Source: Candidatus Methylacidithermus pantelleriae (GTDB lineage: Bacteria; Verrucomicrobiota; Verrucomicrobiia; Methylacidiphilales; Methylacidiphilaceae). Taken from it: a DNA stretch of 39,876 bases. The position numbers and the translations under genes are program-made. Under the pieces are notes generated by a model that was given only the letters and a program-made list of their open reading frames with translations, had not been told where the DNA came from and did not search any database. The stretch is taken from NCBI RefSeq assembly GCF_905250085.1, contig NZ_CAJNOB010000013.1:1-39876 (forward strand), given 5' to 3'. Below, in pieces: positions 26,202-35,260 of this stretch; position 1 is the stretch's first letter; each line of letters begins with the position of its first letter.

Positions 26202-27734
26202 ATGCCGCTTCTTTCGAAAAAAACACTCAAAATTCACCTGGTGTTTGGAACGATTACCGCCGTCCTTCTTTTCATTCTCAGTACCCAGCCTCCTCGACGA
26301 CCCGCTTTTTCCTTCCAGGATGTTGTGGAAATGGCTCGTAAAAAAATTCGCGAGCCCAGGGTCTTACTTACGGTACCTAGCTTTTTATCCAATCTTAGCT
26401 ATGACCAGTATCGCCAGATTCGCTGGCGGGAAGAGCACACCCTCTGGCGCGCCGAAGGACTCCCCTTTCAAATTACGTTCTTCCATCTGGGATATCTTTT
26501 TACCCAACCTGTTCTCTTCAACCAGGTCGACGACGAGGGAGTCAAACCCATCCCTTATCTTCCCCGGTTCTTCGATTTTGGTTCCCTTCGCTTCCCCGGC
26601 CCGCTTCCAACCCGTTACGGCTATGCGGGTTTTCGGATCTTCTTTCCCCTGGACCGCAGGGATAGCTTAAACGAGGTGGCTTCCTTTTTGGGAGCAAGTT
26701 ACTTTCGCATGGTAGGGAAAAACCAAGTGTTTGGTCTTTCGGCACGCGGAATTGCCGTCAATACCGTTGCGCAAAAAAAGGAAGAATTTCCTGCTTTTAC
26801 CGAATTCTGGCTCCGGAAACCTTCTCCCAATGCACGGGAATTGGAGTTCTATGGGCTCTTGGAAGGGGAATCGGTTACGGGAGCCTATCGATTTCGCCTG
26901 ACTCCTGGCGAAGAGACTCGCCTGACGGTCCGAGCCGTTCTTTTCCTGCGGCGGGAGGTGGAAGAGATGGGCATTGCTCCTCTTACGAGCATGTTCTGGT
27001 ACGGAGAAAATACCGGGACCACTTTCGGCAATCCCCACCCGGAGGTTCATGATTCCGATGGCCTTCTGGTAGAAAGCTCTTCGGGGGAGTGGGTTTGGAG
27101 ACCTTTGGATTATGGGAAAACTCGTAGGGTCGAGGACTTTATCCTCATGGATCCCAAAGGATTTGGGCTTCTCCAGCGAGATCGGGAATTTTCCCATTAC
27201 GACGATCTGGCCATGTTGTACAACAAGCGGCCCAGTGCCTGGGTAGAACCAAGCACCCGCTGGGGGCGGGGGAGGGTGCGGCTGGTCCAGCTACCGACGA
27301 CGGATGCCAACGTGGATAACGTGGTCGCGTATTGGATCCCCGAAAGTTTCCCGCAGCCAGGAGGGCGTCCTTTGGAGGTGGAATACACAATCGATTGGTT
27401 TTCCGATCATCCGCAGCGCCCGCCGCTGGGACGTTGTATCTTGATGCGGGTGGATCATCAGGACGCGCCTAACTTGCGAACCTACATCCTAGACTTTGCA
27501 GGAGATCGTCTCAAAAATCTCCCTCCCGATACCCCTTTGGAAGTAAAAGTCACGGCCAGCGAGGGAGGATCCGTCAGTGATGTTCGAGCCGTCAAAAACC
27601 CTTTTGATCAATCGTGGCGTGTTACCTTTACTGTATGGTCACAACCCAAAGGGCCGCCCGTTCACTTGAGGTGTTGGCTCGTGCTTAAGGGGGAACCCCT
27701 TTCAGAGACCTGGGATTACATATGGACGCCGTAA
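26202..27734 (+). CDS. opgG: Periplasmic glucan biosynthesis protein OpgG (MdoG)
   Basis: About 510 residues, matching OpgG/MdoG. A short basic n-region and hydrophobic segment (about 9-27: IHLVFGTITAVLLFILS) target it to the periplasm. The mature protein contains the family blocks FSFQDVVEMARK, LSYDQYRQIRWR, the FDFG and YGYAGFR strands, and a Trp/Tyr-rich stretch MFWYGENTGTTFG, then an immunoglobulin-like C-terminal domain. OpgG acts with the membrane glucosyltransferase OpgH to build branched beta-1,2-linked osmoregulated periplasmic glucans. The frame also opens at a TTG at 26190; ATG 26202 was preferred. Its end overlaps the next gene by 13 bases. The 133 bases before the gene hold no recognisable feature. 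Confidence 0.93.
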   Translation: MPLLSKKTLKIHLVFGTITAVLLFILSTQPPRRPAFSFQDVVEMARKKIREPRVLLTVPSFLSNLSYDQYRQIRWREEHTLWRAEGLPFQITFFHLGYLFTQPVLFNQVDDEGVKPIPYLPRFFDFGSLRFPGPLPTRYGYAGFRIFFPLDRRDSLNEVASFLGASYFRMVGKNQVFGLSARGIAVNTVAQKKEEFPAFTEFWLRKPSPNARELEFYGLLEGESVTGAYRFRLTPGEETRLTVRAVLFLRREVEEMGIAPLTSMFWYGENTGTTFGNPHPEVHDSDGLLVESSSGEWVWRPLDYGKTRRVEDFILMDPKGFGLLQRDREFSHYDDLAMLYNKRPSAWVEPSTRWGRGRVRLVQLPTTDANVDNVVAYWIPESFPQPGGRPLEVEYTIDWFSDHPQRPPLGRCILMRVDHQDAPNLRTYILDFAGDRLKNLPPDTPLEVKVTASEGGSVSDVRAVKNPFDQSWRVTFTVWSQPKGPPVHLRCWLVLKGEPLSETWDYIWTP

Positions 27735-28294
27735 GACAGGTGCTCGTCCGGTTGGAACCCCAAACCGGGCGGGAGGAGGAGTGGAGCCAAGCGTGCGACC
27801 GCTTGGAGGCATATCTTTTGGTTTTGGGGGTTCAGTCAAGCCTTCGAAGGCACCAGCTTGTGTTAGCGCTTTTGGCAGAAGCCATGGCTCGTCACCGGGA
27901 AAACCCGGCTCGTTCCCCTACCGAGCTTCTTCTCTCATTTACTTTGGAACGCGTGCAAAAGTGGTTGGCGGACGAGGAAGGATTGGCTGTCGATCGGTGG
28001 GAACAAGCACGGCGTCTTTTAATCCTCTATTTGACGGGCGGACCCCAGATATGGCCGAAGGCTGCAGTGGGGGAAAAGACGCTTTTGGTCCCACGGAAGC
28101 TGGCTTCTTCCCTCCTTCCCGGACCGGAAGTCGTTCTTTCACATATGGCTTCTCAGCCTCTGGATTACGGACCGTTGGCAACGATTGCCAAGGAGGCCTG
28201 GGAGGATGTTTCCTGGAAAGATGTGCTGGTCGCCTTGCTATTCTGGGCGGCGGTCTTTCTCTGCGGCTACTTTTTTTGGCTCCGCCACGCATGA
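27722..28294 (+). CDS. Small helical protein with C-terminal membrane helix, between opgG and opgH
   Basis: A 190-residue protein, mostly alpha-helical and soluble, with a single hydrophobic helix at the very end (about 168-187: VLVALLFWAAVFLCGYFFW), the layout of a tail-anchored protein. No known domain is recognised. Its ATG overlaps the end of opgG by 13 bases and its TGA overlaps the opgH ATG (ATGA), so translation is probably coupled to both. In the usual gammaproteobacterial operon opgH follows opgG directly, so this inserted gene is notable. A role as an assembly or regulatory partner of the glucosyltransferase is an inference from position. Confidence 0.72.
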   Translation: MDAVRQVLVRLEPQTGREEEWSQACDRLEAYLLVLGVQSSLRRHQLVLALLAEAMARHRENPARSPTELLLSFTLERVQKWLADEEGLAVDRWEQARRLLILYLTGGPQIWPKAAVGEKTLLVPRKLASSLLPGPEVVLSHMASQPLDYGPLATIAKEAWEDVSWKDVLVALLFWAAVFLCGYFFWLRHA

Positions 28295-30468
28295 AGAATC
28301 CTCCTCGCTTGGGTGAAATCGCGCCGGACGTTCTTCCTTTTCGACGAGTAAGTTTCTTTGGAACGGTCGCCGGGTTCACGTTTCTTGGGACGTGGTTGTT
28401 TTATCGACTGTTAAAGCCCGGCGGGATCCATGCTCGAGAGGAAATTCTCCTTTTTCTCTTTGTTCTTTTGTTTTCTCAAATTGCCTATGGATCCGCCTTG
28501 GCTCTATTTGGTTTTTTCCAGTGGTTGCGCGGGGGGGATCCATTGGATCTTGGGTCGCTTGTGCGCCTAGACAAGAGTCCCCGTTTGGAAGGGGTCGCCA
28601 CCGCGGTGGTGATGCCCATCTTTAATGAGCCGGTCGGGCGCGTCTTTGCTGCGATCGAGAAAATGTTTGTATCCCTTCGCGAGGAGGGCTATGAGCAATC
28701 CTTCGATTTTTTTATTCTCAGTGATTCCAATGATCCAGCTGTTTGGATCGAAGAGGAAAAGGCCTGGTTCCATCTATGCCAGAAGCTAGGCGCATTTGGG
28801 AAAATCTTTTATCGCAAGCGGCGACTGATGACCCATGGCAAAAGCGGAAATATTGCAGACTTCTGTCGCCGGTGGGGTCGTCGCTACCGCTACATGATCG
28901 TCTTGGACGCGGATAGCATTATGACGGGGAAATTATTGGTCCGCTTGGTAGCTGCGATGGAAGCGAATCCCCGAGCTGGGATCATCCAAACGGCTCCGAA
29001 ACTCGTGCGAGGCCGTTCGCTTTTTCGACGCATTCAGCAGTTCTCGTTCCATCTGTGTGCCCCACTTTTTTTTGCCGGAAGCCACTTTTGGCAGCTGCCC
29101 GGAGGCACGTACTGGGGGCACAACGCAATCATTCGGCTGGAGCCTTTCATGCGGCACTGCGATTTGCCTGATCTCCCAGGACCAGGGAAGTTGCGTCTGC
29201 ACATTATGAGCCACGATACGGTCGAGGCTGCTCTTATGAGGAAGGCGGGTTACCAAATTTGGTTTGCGTACGCCGAGGATGGATCCTACGAGGAGGGGCC
29301 TACCCATTGGATAGAAAGCCTGGGCAGGGATCGGAGGTGGTGCCAGGGAAATCTCCAACATTTTTGGTTCCTTTTTGCTCCTTCGATTCCCTTCTCGAGT
29401 CGTGTGCACATCTATTTGGGGCTTATGTCCTATTTGAGCTCCCCTCTATGGCTTGTCTTTATTCTTTTAAGCACATGGGAAGCGTACCGTAACCAGCGAT
29501 TCGCTGTCTTAAGCTCGCTGATTGATAGCTACGCGACTCTGCAACTGGGCCACACGGGTGAAAAACTTCTTGCTCTTACGGTAACCTTGCTTTTTCTACC
29601 GAAGTTTCTTGGAATGATTCGATTATTTTCTTTGTCTTCTCTGTACGGGGGGCCCCTGTCCATTGTTGTAAGTAGCCTTTTGGAGTCTCTGTTTTGGGCG
29701 ATTGTAGCCCCGGTGCAGATGCTGTTCTATACGGGATTTGTGGGGCTTGCCTTGCTGGGGCAGAAAATTCCATGGCGCAGTCCCGGCCGATCCGAATCTG
29801 GGGGGATTTCCTGGCGAGATGCTTGGGCAACGTTTGGGCCTGTGAGCCTTGTGGGGGCATGCGCCACGATAGCTGTATGGCATTGGATCCCTTTTTTCTT
29901 TTGGGTGCTTTCCCCCATTGTCTTTGCTTGGACATTGGCCGTGCCGGTTGCCTGGGTCACGGGGTCGGTTCGACTCGGTGAGGTCACCCGGCGTCTGGGG
30001 CTTTTTCTTATTCCGGAGGAGCTTTCTCCTCCGAAGGAGCTTTTGGGTCTGGACGTGGGCCTCCCGGTGGAAGGCCAATCAGATGGAGTCGTCCCCTACA
30101 GGTGGCTTGCTCAGGTCATTTTGGATCCTTACTGCCATGCTCTCCACTTGCTTCTTTTACGAAGACCCAAGAGCGGCAAGGAAAAGCTCCGAGCTCGGTA
30201 TGGAGAACTTGCTCGCGTGCTCGTCCAGGAAGGTCCTGAAAAGCTAAGCGCTCGAGAGCGCTGGGCTCTTCTCTGGGACGCGGAAACCGTAGCCCGGCTG
30301 CACGAGACCATTTGGACCTTACCTTCAGACCGTTTGGCTCCTTACTGGAGGATGGCGATCGAGGCCTTTCAGAGAAAAATCCTCCAAGGCCTGGCTGCGA
30401 GTCTAAGTACCTCAGGGAAGGGAATTGTGGCCAGAGAACAGTTGAAACAGCGCTCCTCCGAAGAGTAG
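28291..30468 (+). CDS. opgH: Membrane glucosyltransferase OpgH (MdoH)
   Basis: A 725-residue family 2 glycosyltransferase in the inner membrane. Two N-terminal helices (about 21-40 and 51-75) precede the cytoplasmic GT-A domain. The GT domain carries TAVVMPIFNEP near 104, the DxD pair D206/D208 (VLDADSIM), D309 in SHDTVEA and the (R)xxRW-type motif RDRRWCQGN near 346-354. Further helices follow to about 590. It polymerises UDP-glucose into the glucan backbone and pushes it to the periplasm for OpgG. The frame stays open 170 codons further upstream across the preceding gene, but that portion is unlike OpgH; ATG 28291, overlapping the prior TGA, is the start. Confidence 0.93.
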   Translation: MKNPPRLGEIAPDVLPFRRVSFFGTVAGFTFLGTWLFYRLLKPGGIHAREEILLFLFVLLFSQIAYGSALALFGFFQWLRGGDPLDLGSLVRLDKSPRLEGVATAVVMPIFNEPVGRVFAAIEKMFVSLREEGYEQSFDFFILSDSNDPAVWIEEEKAWFHLCQKLGAFGKIFYRKRRLMTHGKSGNIADFCRRWGRRYRYMIVLDADSIMTGKLLVRLVAAMEANPRAGIIQTAPKLVRGRSLFRRIQQFSFHLCAPLFFAGSHFWQLPGGTYWGHNAIIRLEPFMRHCDLPDLPGPGKLRLHIMSHDTVEAALMRKAGYQIWFAYAEDGSYEEGPTHWIESLGRDRRWCQGNLQHFWFLFAPSIPFSSRVHIYLGLMSYLSSPLWLVFILLSTWEAYRNQRFAVLSSLIDSYATLQLGHTGEKLLALTVTLLFLPKFLGMIRLFSLSSLYGGPLSIVVSSLLESLFWAIVAPVQMLFYTGFVGLALLGQKIPWRSPGRSESGGISWRDAWATFGPVSLVGACATIAVWHWIPFFFWVLSPIVFAWTLAVPVAWVTGSVRLGEVTRRLGLFLIPEELSPPKELLGLDVGLPVEGQSDGVVPYRWLAQVILDPYCHALHLLLLRRPKSGKEKLRARYGELARVLVQEGPEKLSARERWALLWDAETVARLHETIWTLPSDRLAPYWRMAIEAFQRKILQGLAASLSTSGKGIVAREQLKQRSSEE

Positions 30469-31218
30469 GCCTAACGCAGGGGATCGACAGCTCAAAAAAG
30501 CGCCTTCCTTTTGTGCCGGGTGAAGCTTGGGGACGGAGGAGAGCTAGTTTCGGTTTGCCATAGGGCTTGTTTTTGTGCGCGATGTCGCTCTGGGATTGCC
30601 CGGTTCGTGCCGTAATTCAGCCTGGCAAAGCGCGACTGGACAAGGATCGGCAAGGAGTGAGGTGGAAAAAACGGTTGAGAACGCGTCCATAAGAAGGGGA
30701 TAGAAATGGCGAAATCACATACCCTGTCCCGATGACGATGAGCAAATGGACTAGGAGGCAAGCCATTCTCTCGAAGGTGCCTTCCCGCTGGATGCGGCAA
30801 GGGAGGATCCCGGTTCTCTTCGAAACAAGTGCCACCCCTAGCGATTCGGGTCGAAAAGCCGGAGGGCGCTTCTGGAGCCCGTGGCCCTGTGCGGCGGCCA
30901 GTGGGTCGGTCGCGAGAATCGGGAAAAAGATCGGGCAATTGTCCGGCTTGCGGCCTCGTGGAAAGGAACCCGGGTGGAGTTGTCAACTGGGGGGTCTCTG
31001 AGATCGAGTCGGGCCTCAACGGCGGCCGGTCCAAAGTCCTTCGCCTGCTTGGCCCCGAGCCGGAGGAGAATTGCCATCGTCGTCGAACCCCAGGAGGCTG
31101 ACTCGCGGGAATCCAGACCAAGGGAGTGAGTTTGACCCCTTTTGAATACTGGTGAGATCCAGCTTGCTGAAGGAAGGAGGGAGCGCTTAGTTGTAGTTTC
31201 AGAGCGGAAAAGGAACCT
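30469..31218. other. Intergenic stretch, no convincing gene
   Basis: About 750 bases between opgH and the cytochrome b/Mo oxidoreductase gene. A long minus-strand frame (30492-31262) is proline- and arginine-rich and looks like a GC artefact. A short minus-strand frame near 30620-30835 contains one hydrophobic run (CLLVHLLIVIGTGYVI) but no clear start or family. The last 20 bases hold the AAAAGGA ribosome site of the next gene. Confidence 0.45.
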
Positions 31219-32946
31219 ATGGCAGCACCTGACGATGCAGAGCCGCTACGAGCCAGCGTCACCCCTGCGGACGATCGGATCCGTCTCAGTCATTGGTTGC
31301 CACCCCGGGCAGGTACCGTGCCACAAATTCGGATGGGAAGCCGTTGGGTGAGTCTCGTTTGGCTTTTGGCTGGCGGCGTCCTCCTGCTCCTTGCGGCAAT
31401 CGTGCTCGCTAGAGTGCTCTACCAGGTTCCCGCCGTGCAGGAGTTCCTCGCGCGCTATCCCGGCAGTTCGTCCAGTGGCGTCCTGCCTCCAAGCGCTGGA
31501 TTTCCTTGGTGGCTCCGTTGGCAGCATTTTCTCAACCTCTTCTTCATGATGTTCATCATGCGATCTGGACTCCAAATCCTTGCCGACCATCCCCGCCTCT
31601 ATTGGAACGTTCACTGTACGCCGGGGACAGAATGGTTTCGCTTTCAGCGGGAGGTTCCCAAGGATCGTTTATGGACCGCGAAGGACGACTCCGTTACGCT
31701 GCCCAGCTGGCTCGGCCTCCCAGGCATTCGTCATTCGATCGGGTTGGCACGCTGGTGGCATTTTGCCTTTGATCTGCTCTGGTTGGCTAACGGAGTGATT
31801 TTTTACGTTTTACTCTTTCTGACTCCTCAATGGAGACGGATCGTCCCTCTCTCCTGGGACGTTTTCCCGAACGCCATTTCCGTCCTCTTGCAATATCTTT
31901 CGCTCCACTTTCCGTCCAATCAGAGTTGGACTCGCTACAATAGCGCCCAACAGCTTACGTATTTTCTGACCGTTTTTGTGGCTGCGCCACTTGCCCTAGT
32001 CACAGGGCTTCTTCAGGCACCGGCCATTGCCAATCGGCTGGCTTGGCTCGGTCCACTAGGAAATCGCCAGATTGCCCGCTCAATTCACTTCCTGGTGCTC
32101 TGCTGGTTCATCCTCTTTGTGGTGGTACACGTGACACTCGTCTTTCTTACCGGAGCGACGGAGAATCTGAATCACATGTTTGCGGGAATTCGCGGCGATT
32201 CTCCGCAAGGATGGATCCTCTTTGGTGCAGGGATGATCCTTGTCATTATCGCGTGGTGCTGGGTTTCGCCTTTGACTATTCGGCATGCCCGCGTTGTGCA
32301 AAAAGCAGGGGCCACGCTTTTGGGGCCCTTCTTGTTTCTGGGAGAATCCATTCCCCCGCGTGTTCAATATAGCGAAAAAGACATCTCGCCATTCCTCTGG
32401 CCCAACGGGAAGCTTCCCTGCAGCGACCAATACGAGAAGCTGGTCCGGGAAAGATTCGCCTCGTATCGCCTCCGGATCAGTGGGCTGGTAGAAACCCCGG
32501 CCGAATTCTCCCTGGCCGAGCTGCGAGCCATGCCGAAGCAGGAGCAGATCACGAATCACTTCTGTATCCAGGGCTGGAGCGGAATCGCCAAGTGGGGAGG
32601 AGTACCTATGCGGCATCTCCTTGAAGTAGTGAAGCCCAAGCCTGAGGCACGTTATGCAGTTTTTTACTCCTTCGGCGAAGGGGGGGAAGGTGGGGTCTAT
32701 TATGATGTCCACAGGATAGAGAACTTGCGGCATGAACTCACGATTCTGGCTTACGAGATGAACGGGTCTGCACTGAGCGTGCTGCACGGTGCGCCCTTAC
32801 GATTACGCTGCGAAAATGAGCTTGGCTACAAGCAGGTGAAATGGATTGCGGCCATCGAGTTTGTTTCCGACTTCACCCATCTCGGAGCCGGCGAAGGAGG
32901 ATACCAAGAAGACCATGAATTCTTCGGATATCGCGCGCCAATCTAA
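31219..32946 (+). CDS. Cytochrome b / molybdopterin-dependent oxidoreductase fusion protein
   Basis: A 575-residue two-part protein. Residues ~40-370 form about six membrane helices with histidines placed as haem ligands: His103 (WQHFLN), His181 (WWHFAF), His290 and His304 (SIHFLV, VVHVTL). This resembles cytochrome b561/formate-dehydrogenase-gamma-type subunits. Residues ~415-560 are a sulfite-oxidase-type molybdopterin domain (YRLRISGLVETP...), with Cys449 in FCIQGWS as the predicted molybdenum ligand and the downstream AYEMNGS and GAPLRL blocks. It should pass electrons between a substrate and the quinone pool at the membrane. No twin-arginine signal is seen, so the side on which the Mo domain sits is unclear. 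Substrate unknown; MsrP/YedY-type reductase activity is one option. The ATG has AAAAGGA about 5 bases upstream. It is flanked on both sides by non-coding or decayed DNA. Confidence 0.85.
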   Translation: MAAPDDAEPLRASVTPADDRIRLSHWLPPRAGTVPQIRMGSRWVSLVWLLAGGVLLLLAAIVLARVLYQVPAVQEFLARYPGSSSSGVLPPSAGFPWWLRWQHFLNLFFMMFIMRSGLQILADHPRLYWNVHCTPGTEWFRFQREVPKDRLWTAKDDSVTLPSWLGLPGIRHSIGLARWWHFAFDLLWLANGVIFYVLLFLTPQWRRIVPLSWDVFPNAISVLLQYLSLHFPSNQSWTRYNSAQQLTYFLTVFVAAPLALVTGLLQAPAIANRLAWLGPLGNRQIARSIHFLVLCWFILFVVVHVTLVFLTGATENLNHMFAGIRGDSPQGWILFGAGMILVIIAWCWVSPLTIRHARVVQKAGATLLGPFLFLGESIPPRVQYSEKDISPFLWPNGKLPCSDQYEKLVRERFASYRLRISGLVETPAEFSLAELRAMPKQEQITNHFCIQGWSGIAKWGGVPMRHLLEVVKPKPEARYAVFYSFGEGGEGGVYYDVHRIENLRHELTILAYEMNGSALSVLHGAPLRLRCENELGYKQVKWIAAIEFVSDFTHLGAGEGGYQEDHEFFGYRAPI

Positions 32947-33012
32947 CGAAGCCACCGTGGGCTAAAGCGAACAAGAGCCGCGAACGGGTTTGTGTGTATC
33001 CTTGCCAATAGC

Positions 33013-33932
33013 TCCTGAACCGTTCTGAAAACCATAGACAACCGTTTGCCTACCAGGGAAGATCGTCCGGGACGCCGGCCGCCGAACCGTGCTGCCGGCG
33101 ATTGGCGTATCGGGGTTTCACCGACAAAGCCCAGGTAGCGCCCAGTCCGGCGTTTTTGGGGACACAGGCGCGCGAGACAGCCCGATTGCATCCCGACCGG
33201 GCATGTAGTACACTTGCGCCGCGTTGAGTCTCCCCCGAACCCCTGGCCGGAACCACCACACCTGCTTGGTCCGATTGCTTCCGGGTAGGGCAAAGGTGAC
33301 ACTACCGCCGTTGCGAGAAGGCACGACTGCCCCCTCCCACGAATGGGCTTTCGGACAGACCCAATCCTCTCCGGGCGAGGGCACGAGGCCACGTTCTAGC
33401 TAGAACTTGTGCCATGACGACGTGCGTCATTGACCGCGCCCATCACAGGCGTGTGGGCCGCGTCGACTTCGGTTCGCCTCGACTCCGGCAGCAAAAAAAG
33501 CCGACTTCACCGCCGCGATCGCCTTGGCGTAGGCGAAGGAAAAGAGCAAGCCAGCCGCAACAGGATCCACCGACTCCAGCTCGAGCGTCCTCTTACAAAG
33601 ATCCAATCCTTCGATCACAAGCGCCTTGCCCGATTCAGCACAGGCGCGGATCACCTCCTTTGCACGCATCACCAAAAATCGCTTTGGCTTGCTCGTCGCT
33701 CTTGCCATGGAGATTGAATCGGATCCCGGGGATTCTCACGCCTTTATCAAAGCAGTCCGTTTCGGCCAAGGTGAGATGACCCTCGTTCGTGTCGATGCCG
33801 ACCGCTCCGGCAAAGCGGTGTGTCACCCAGGAAATGGGTCTGCGCCTCGACCCTTGGCAAACACCCGTTCCCCTTCCAGTCCCGCACGAATCGGTAGCTT
33901 TGCGGCGGATCCCTTTCGCTTGCGGAGGAGTT
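33013..33932 (-). pseudogene. TnpB-related gene, copy 2, 5'-truncated and frameshifted
   Basis: Homologous to the remnant at 9733-11280. Minus-strand pieces in changing frames read YRFVRDWKG, then VGIDTNEGHLTLAETD (RuvC-I-like aspartate near 33791-33793), LHGKSDEQAKAIFGDA, ALVIEGLDL (RuvC-II-like glutamate near 33610-33612), FSFAYAKAIAAVKSAFF, and a C-terminal part ending near 33013. Its last bases, CTGAACCGTT and beyond, match the end of copy 1. The N-terminal third is missing: at about 33930 the sequence switches to an IS1634-type transposase tail. Not functional. Confidence 0.75.
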
Positions 33933-35260
33933 TCCCGGCCAGTGATACACGGGACGGGCTTCCAGGGTGCTTCTGAGCTGGGAAAAAACCGGTTCAAATC
34001 TTGGCGACTCGCTTATGTTGAGTGACGAGCACTCCGGGGGAAGCTTCCGGTAGGGAGAGATGGGGCTCCCCGAGATACTATCCACCGATCGGTTCCTCTT
34101 CTGGGATCCGCTCCTCTCTTTACGCTTCCACCGGAGACCTTGTCGGTTGACTTCGTACTCGAAAGGATTTTTTGGGCTTGGAGGCAAAAGGGCTCCCCGA
34201 CCGACCGGGCTCCCCAGTTTGAGCGGATCGGCTTTTGGGCGATCGTTTTCGGAATCTCGGCCAACACCTCCTTCGCACGAGCTACCCGGCTTTGCCGCCG
34301 GGCCCGATCGCTCAAGGCTTAGGCCATTTTCCTGGGGCAATCATAGAATCGAACCCCATTGCTTTCCCCCTCGATGCCTTGACTCCGGTGGGTAAGGCAA
34401 AGCTGCGGATCTTTTGCGAAGAGTCCGAACATCGCTCTTGGAGCTTCGCCTCTCTTGCCTCAAGCGACATAGGGAAGCGCTCTCTCCGTCAAGCCCCTTC
34501 AAGTTCCACGGGCTTTTCCGTTCCTCCATCAAAAACGAGGGTTCTTTCTGGGATGCCCAACCGGCCTTGGAGTGTCACGAGCAACGCCACAAGAGTTTTC
34601 GAATCCGCCCGGTTTGCCCGCAAATTCTTTACAAGAAATCGGAACTTCTTGAGCATGGGTCGCAATCGAGAAGAAAAACTGGCCGCCGATCCCGTCGGTG
34701 ATCTCGGCTCTGTCCATAACGGGATAGTCCCTCCGGCCCTGCCCCTCAAAGTACACACGGCGGATAGATCATAAAGCACAAGACTCGTTCCCCGAAGGCG
34801 ACCCTCGCGATAGAGCTTCTTTTCCACCTAGTTCTAACCGCCGTTTCACCCATCCCTCGCGGAGGCAGAGCTCGTTCTCCTTCCAACTCCCTTTGTCCTC
34901 TATCCTCTGCCCCACAGCGTTCCCCCGAAGGTGTCCCCCTTGCTTCCTTCCGCAACGCACACTTCGAAGAGGCAAAAAGAGTCTGCCCCCAAAAGCGATC
35001 GCTTTACTCGACCGCCGCTTTCGCTCCGATCTTTTTCCTCCAAGGATTTCCTCTACACCGCAGCTTCGCGACACCTCTTCCCGTACCCCGCACCCCGCAT
35101 CATCGAATGGCTCTTCCAGCTGTAAGGCCTCTAGGGGGACAAGCTTTTGCGCTTTCAAGCTTGTGCGAACAACCTCCTGCCTTTCGACCGGGAGCCGCCT
35201 CCCATGGCCCAGTTGCTTCCGTTCACCTTTTTCACCTTTTCCCCAACCGGCAGGACTCCC
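33933..35260 (-). pseudogene. IS1634-type (IS4 superfamily) DDE transposase remnant
   Basis: Minus-strand pieces in several frames spell a DDE transposase. In order these are VPLEALQLEEPFDDAGC near 35130; EKKLYREGRLRGTSLVLYDLSAV near 34820-34760 (in part; first catalytic Asp in YDLS); YFEGQGRRDYP; a FAGKP/NRADSKTL block near 34610; ERTLVFDGG near 34530 (second Asp); and, near 33990-33940, RFEPVF-x-QLRSTLEARPVYHW, the family C-terminal signature with the catalytic Glu. There are many frameshifts and some deletion: about 1.3 kb against roughly 1.6 kb for an intact gene. Its end abuts the truncated TnpB-related copy 2, so insertion here probably removed that gene's 5' part. Terminal inverted repeats could not be defined by eye. 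Confidence 0.7.

Noticed and set aside
30492-31262. 256-codon minus-strand open frame overlapping the start of the cytochrome b/Mo gene
   Set aside because: Very Pro/Arg/Ser-rich and overlaps a clear gene; typical of antisense frames in GC-rich DNA.
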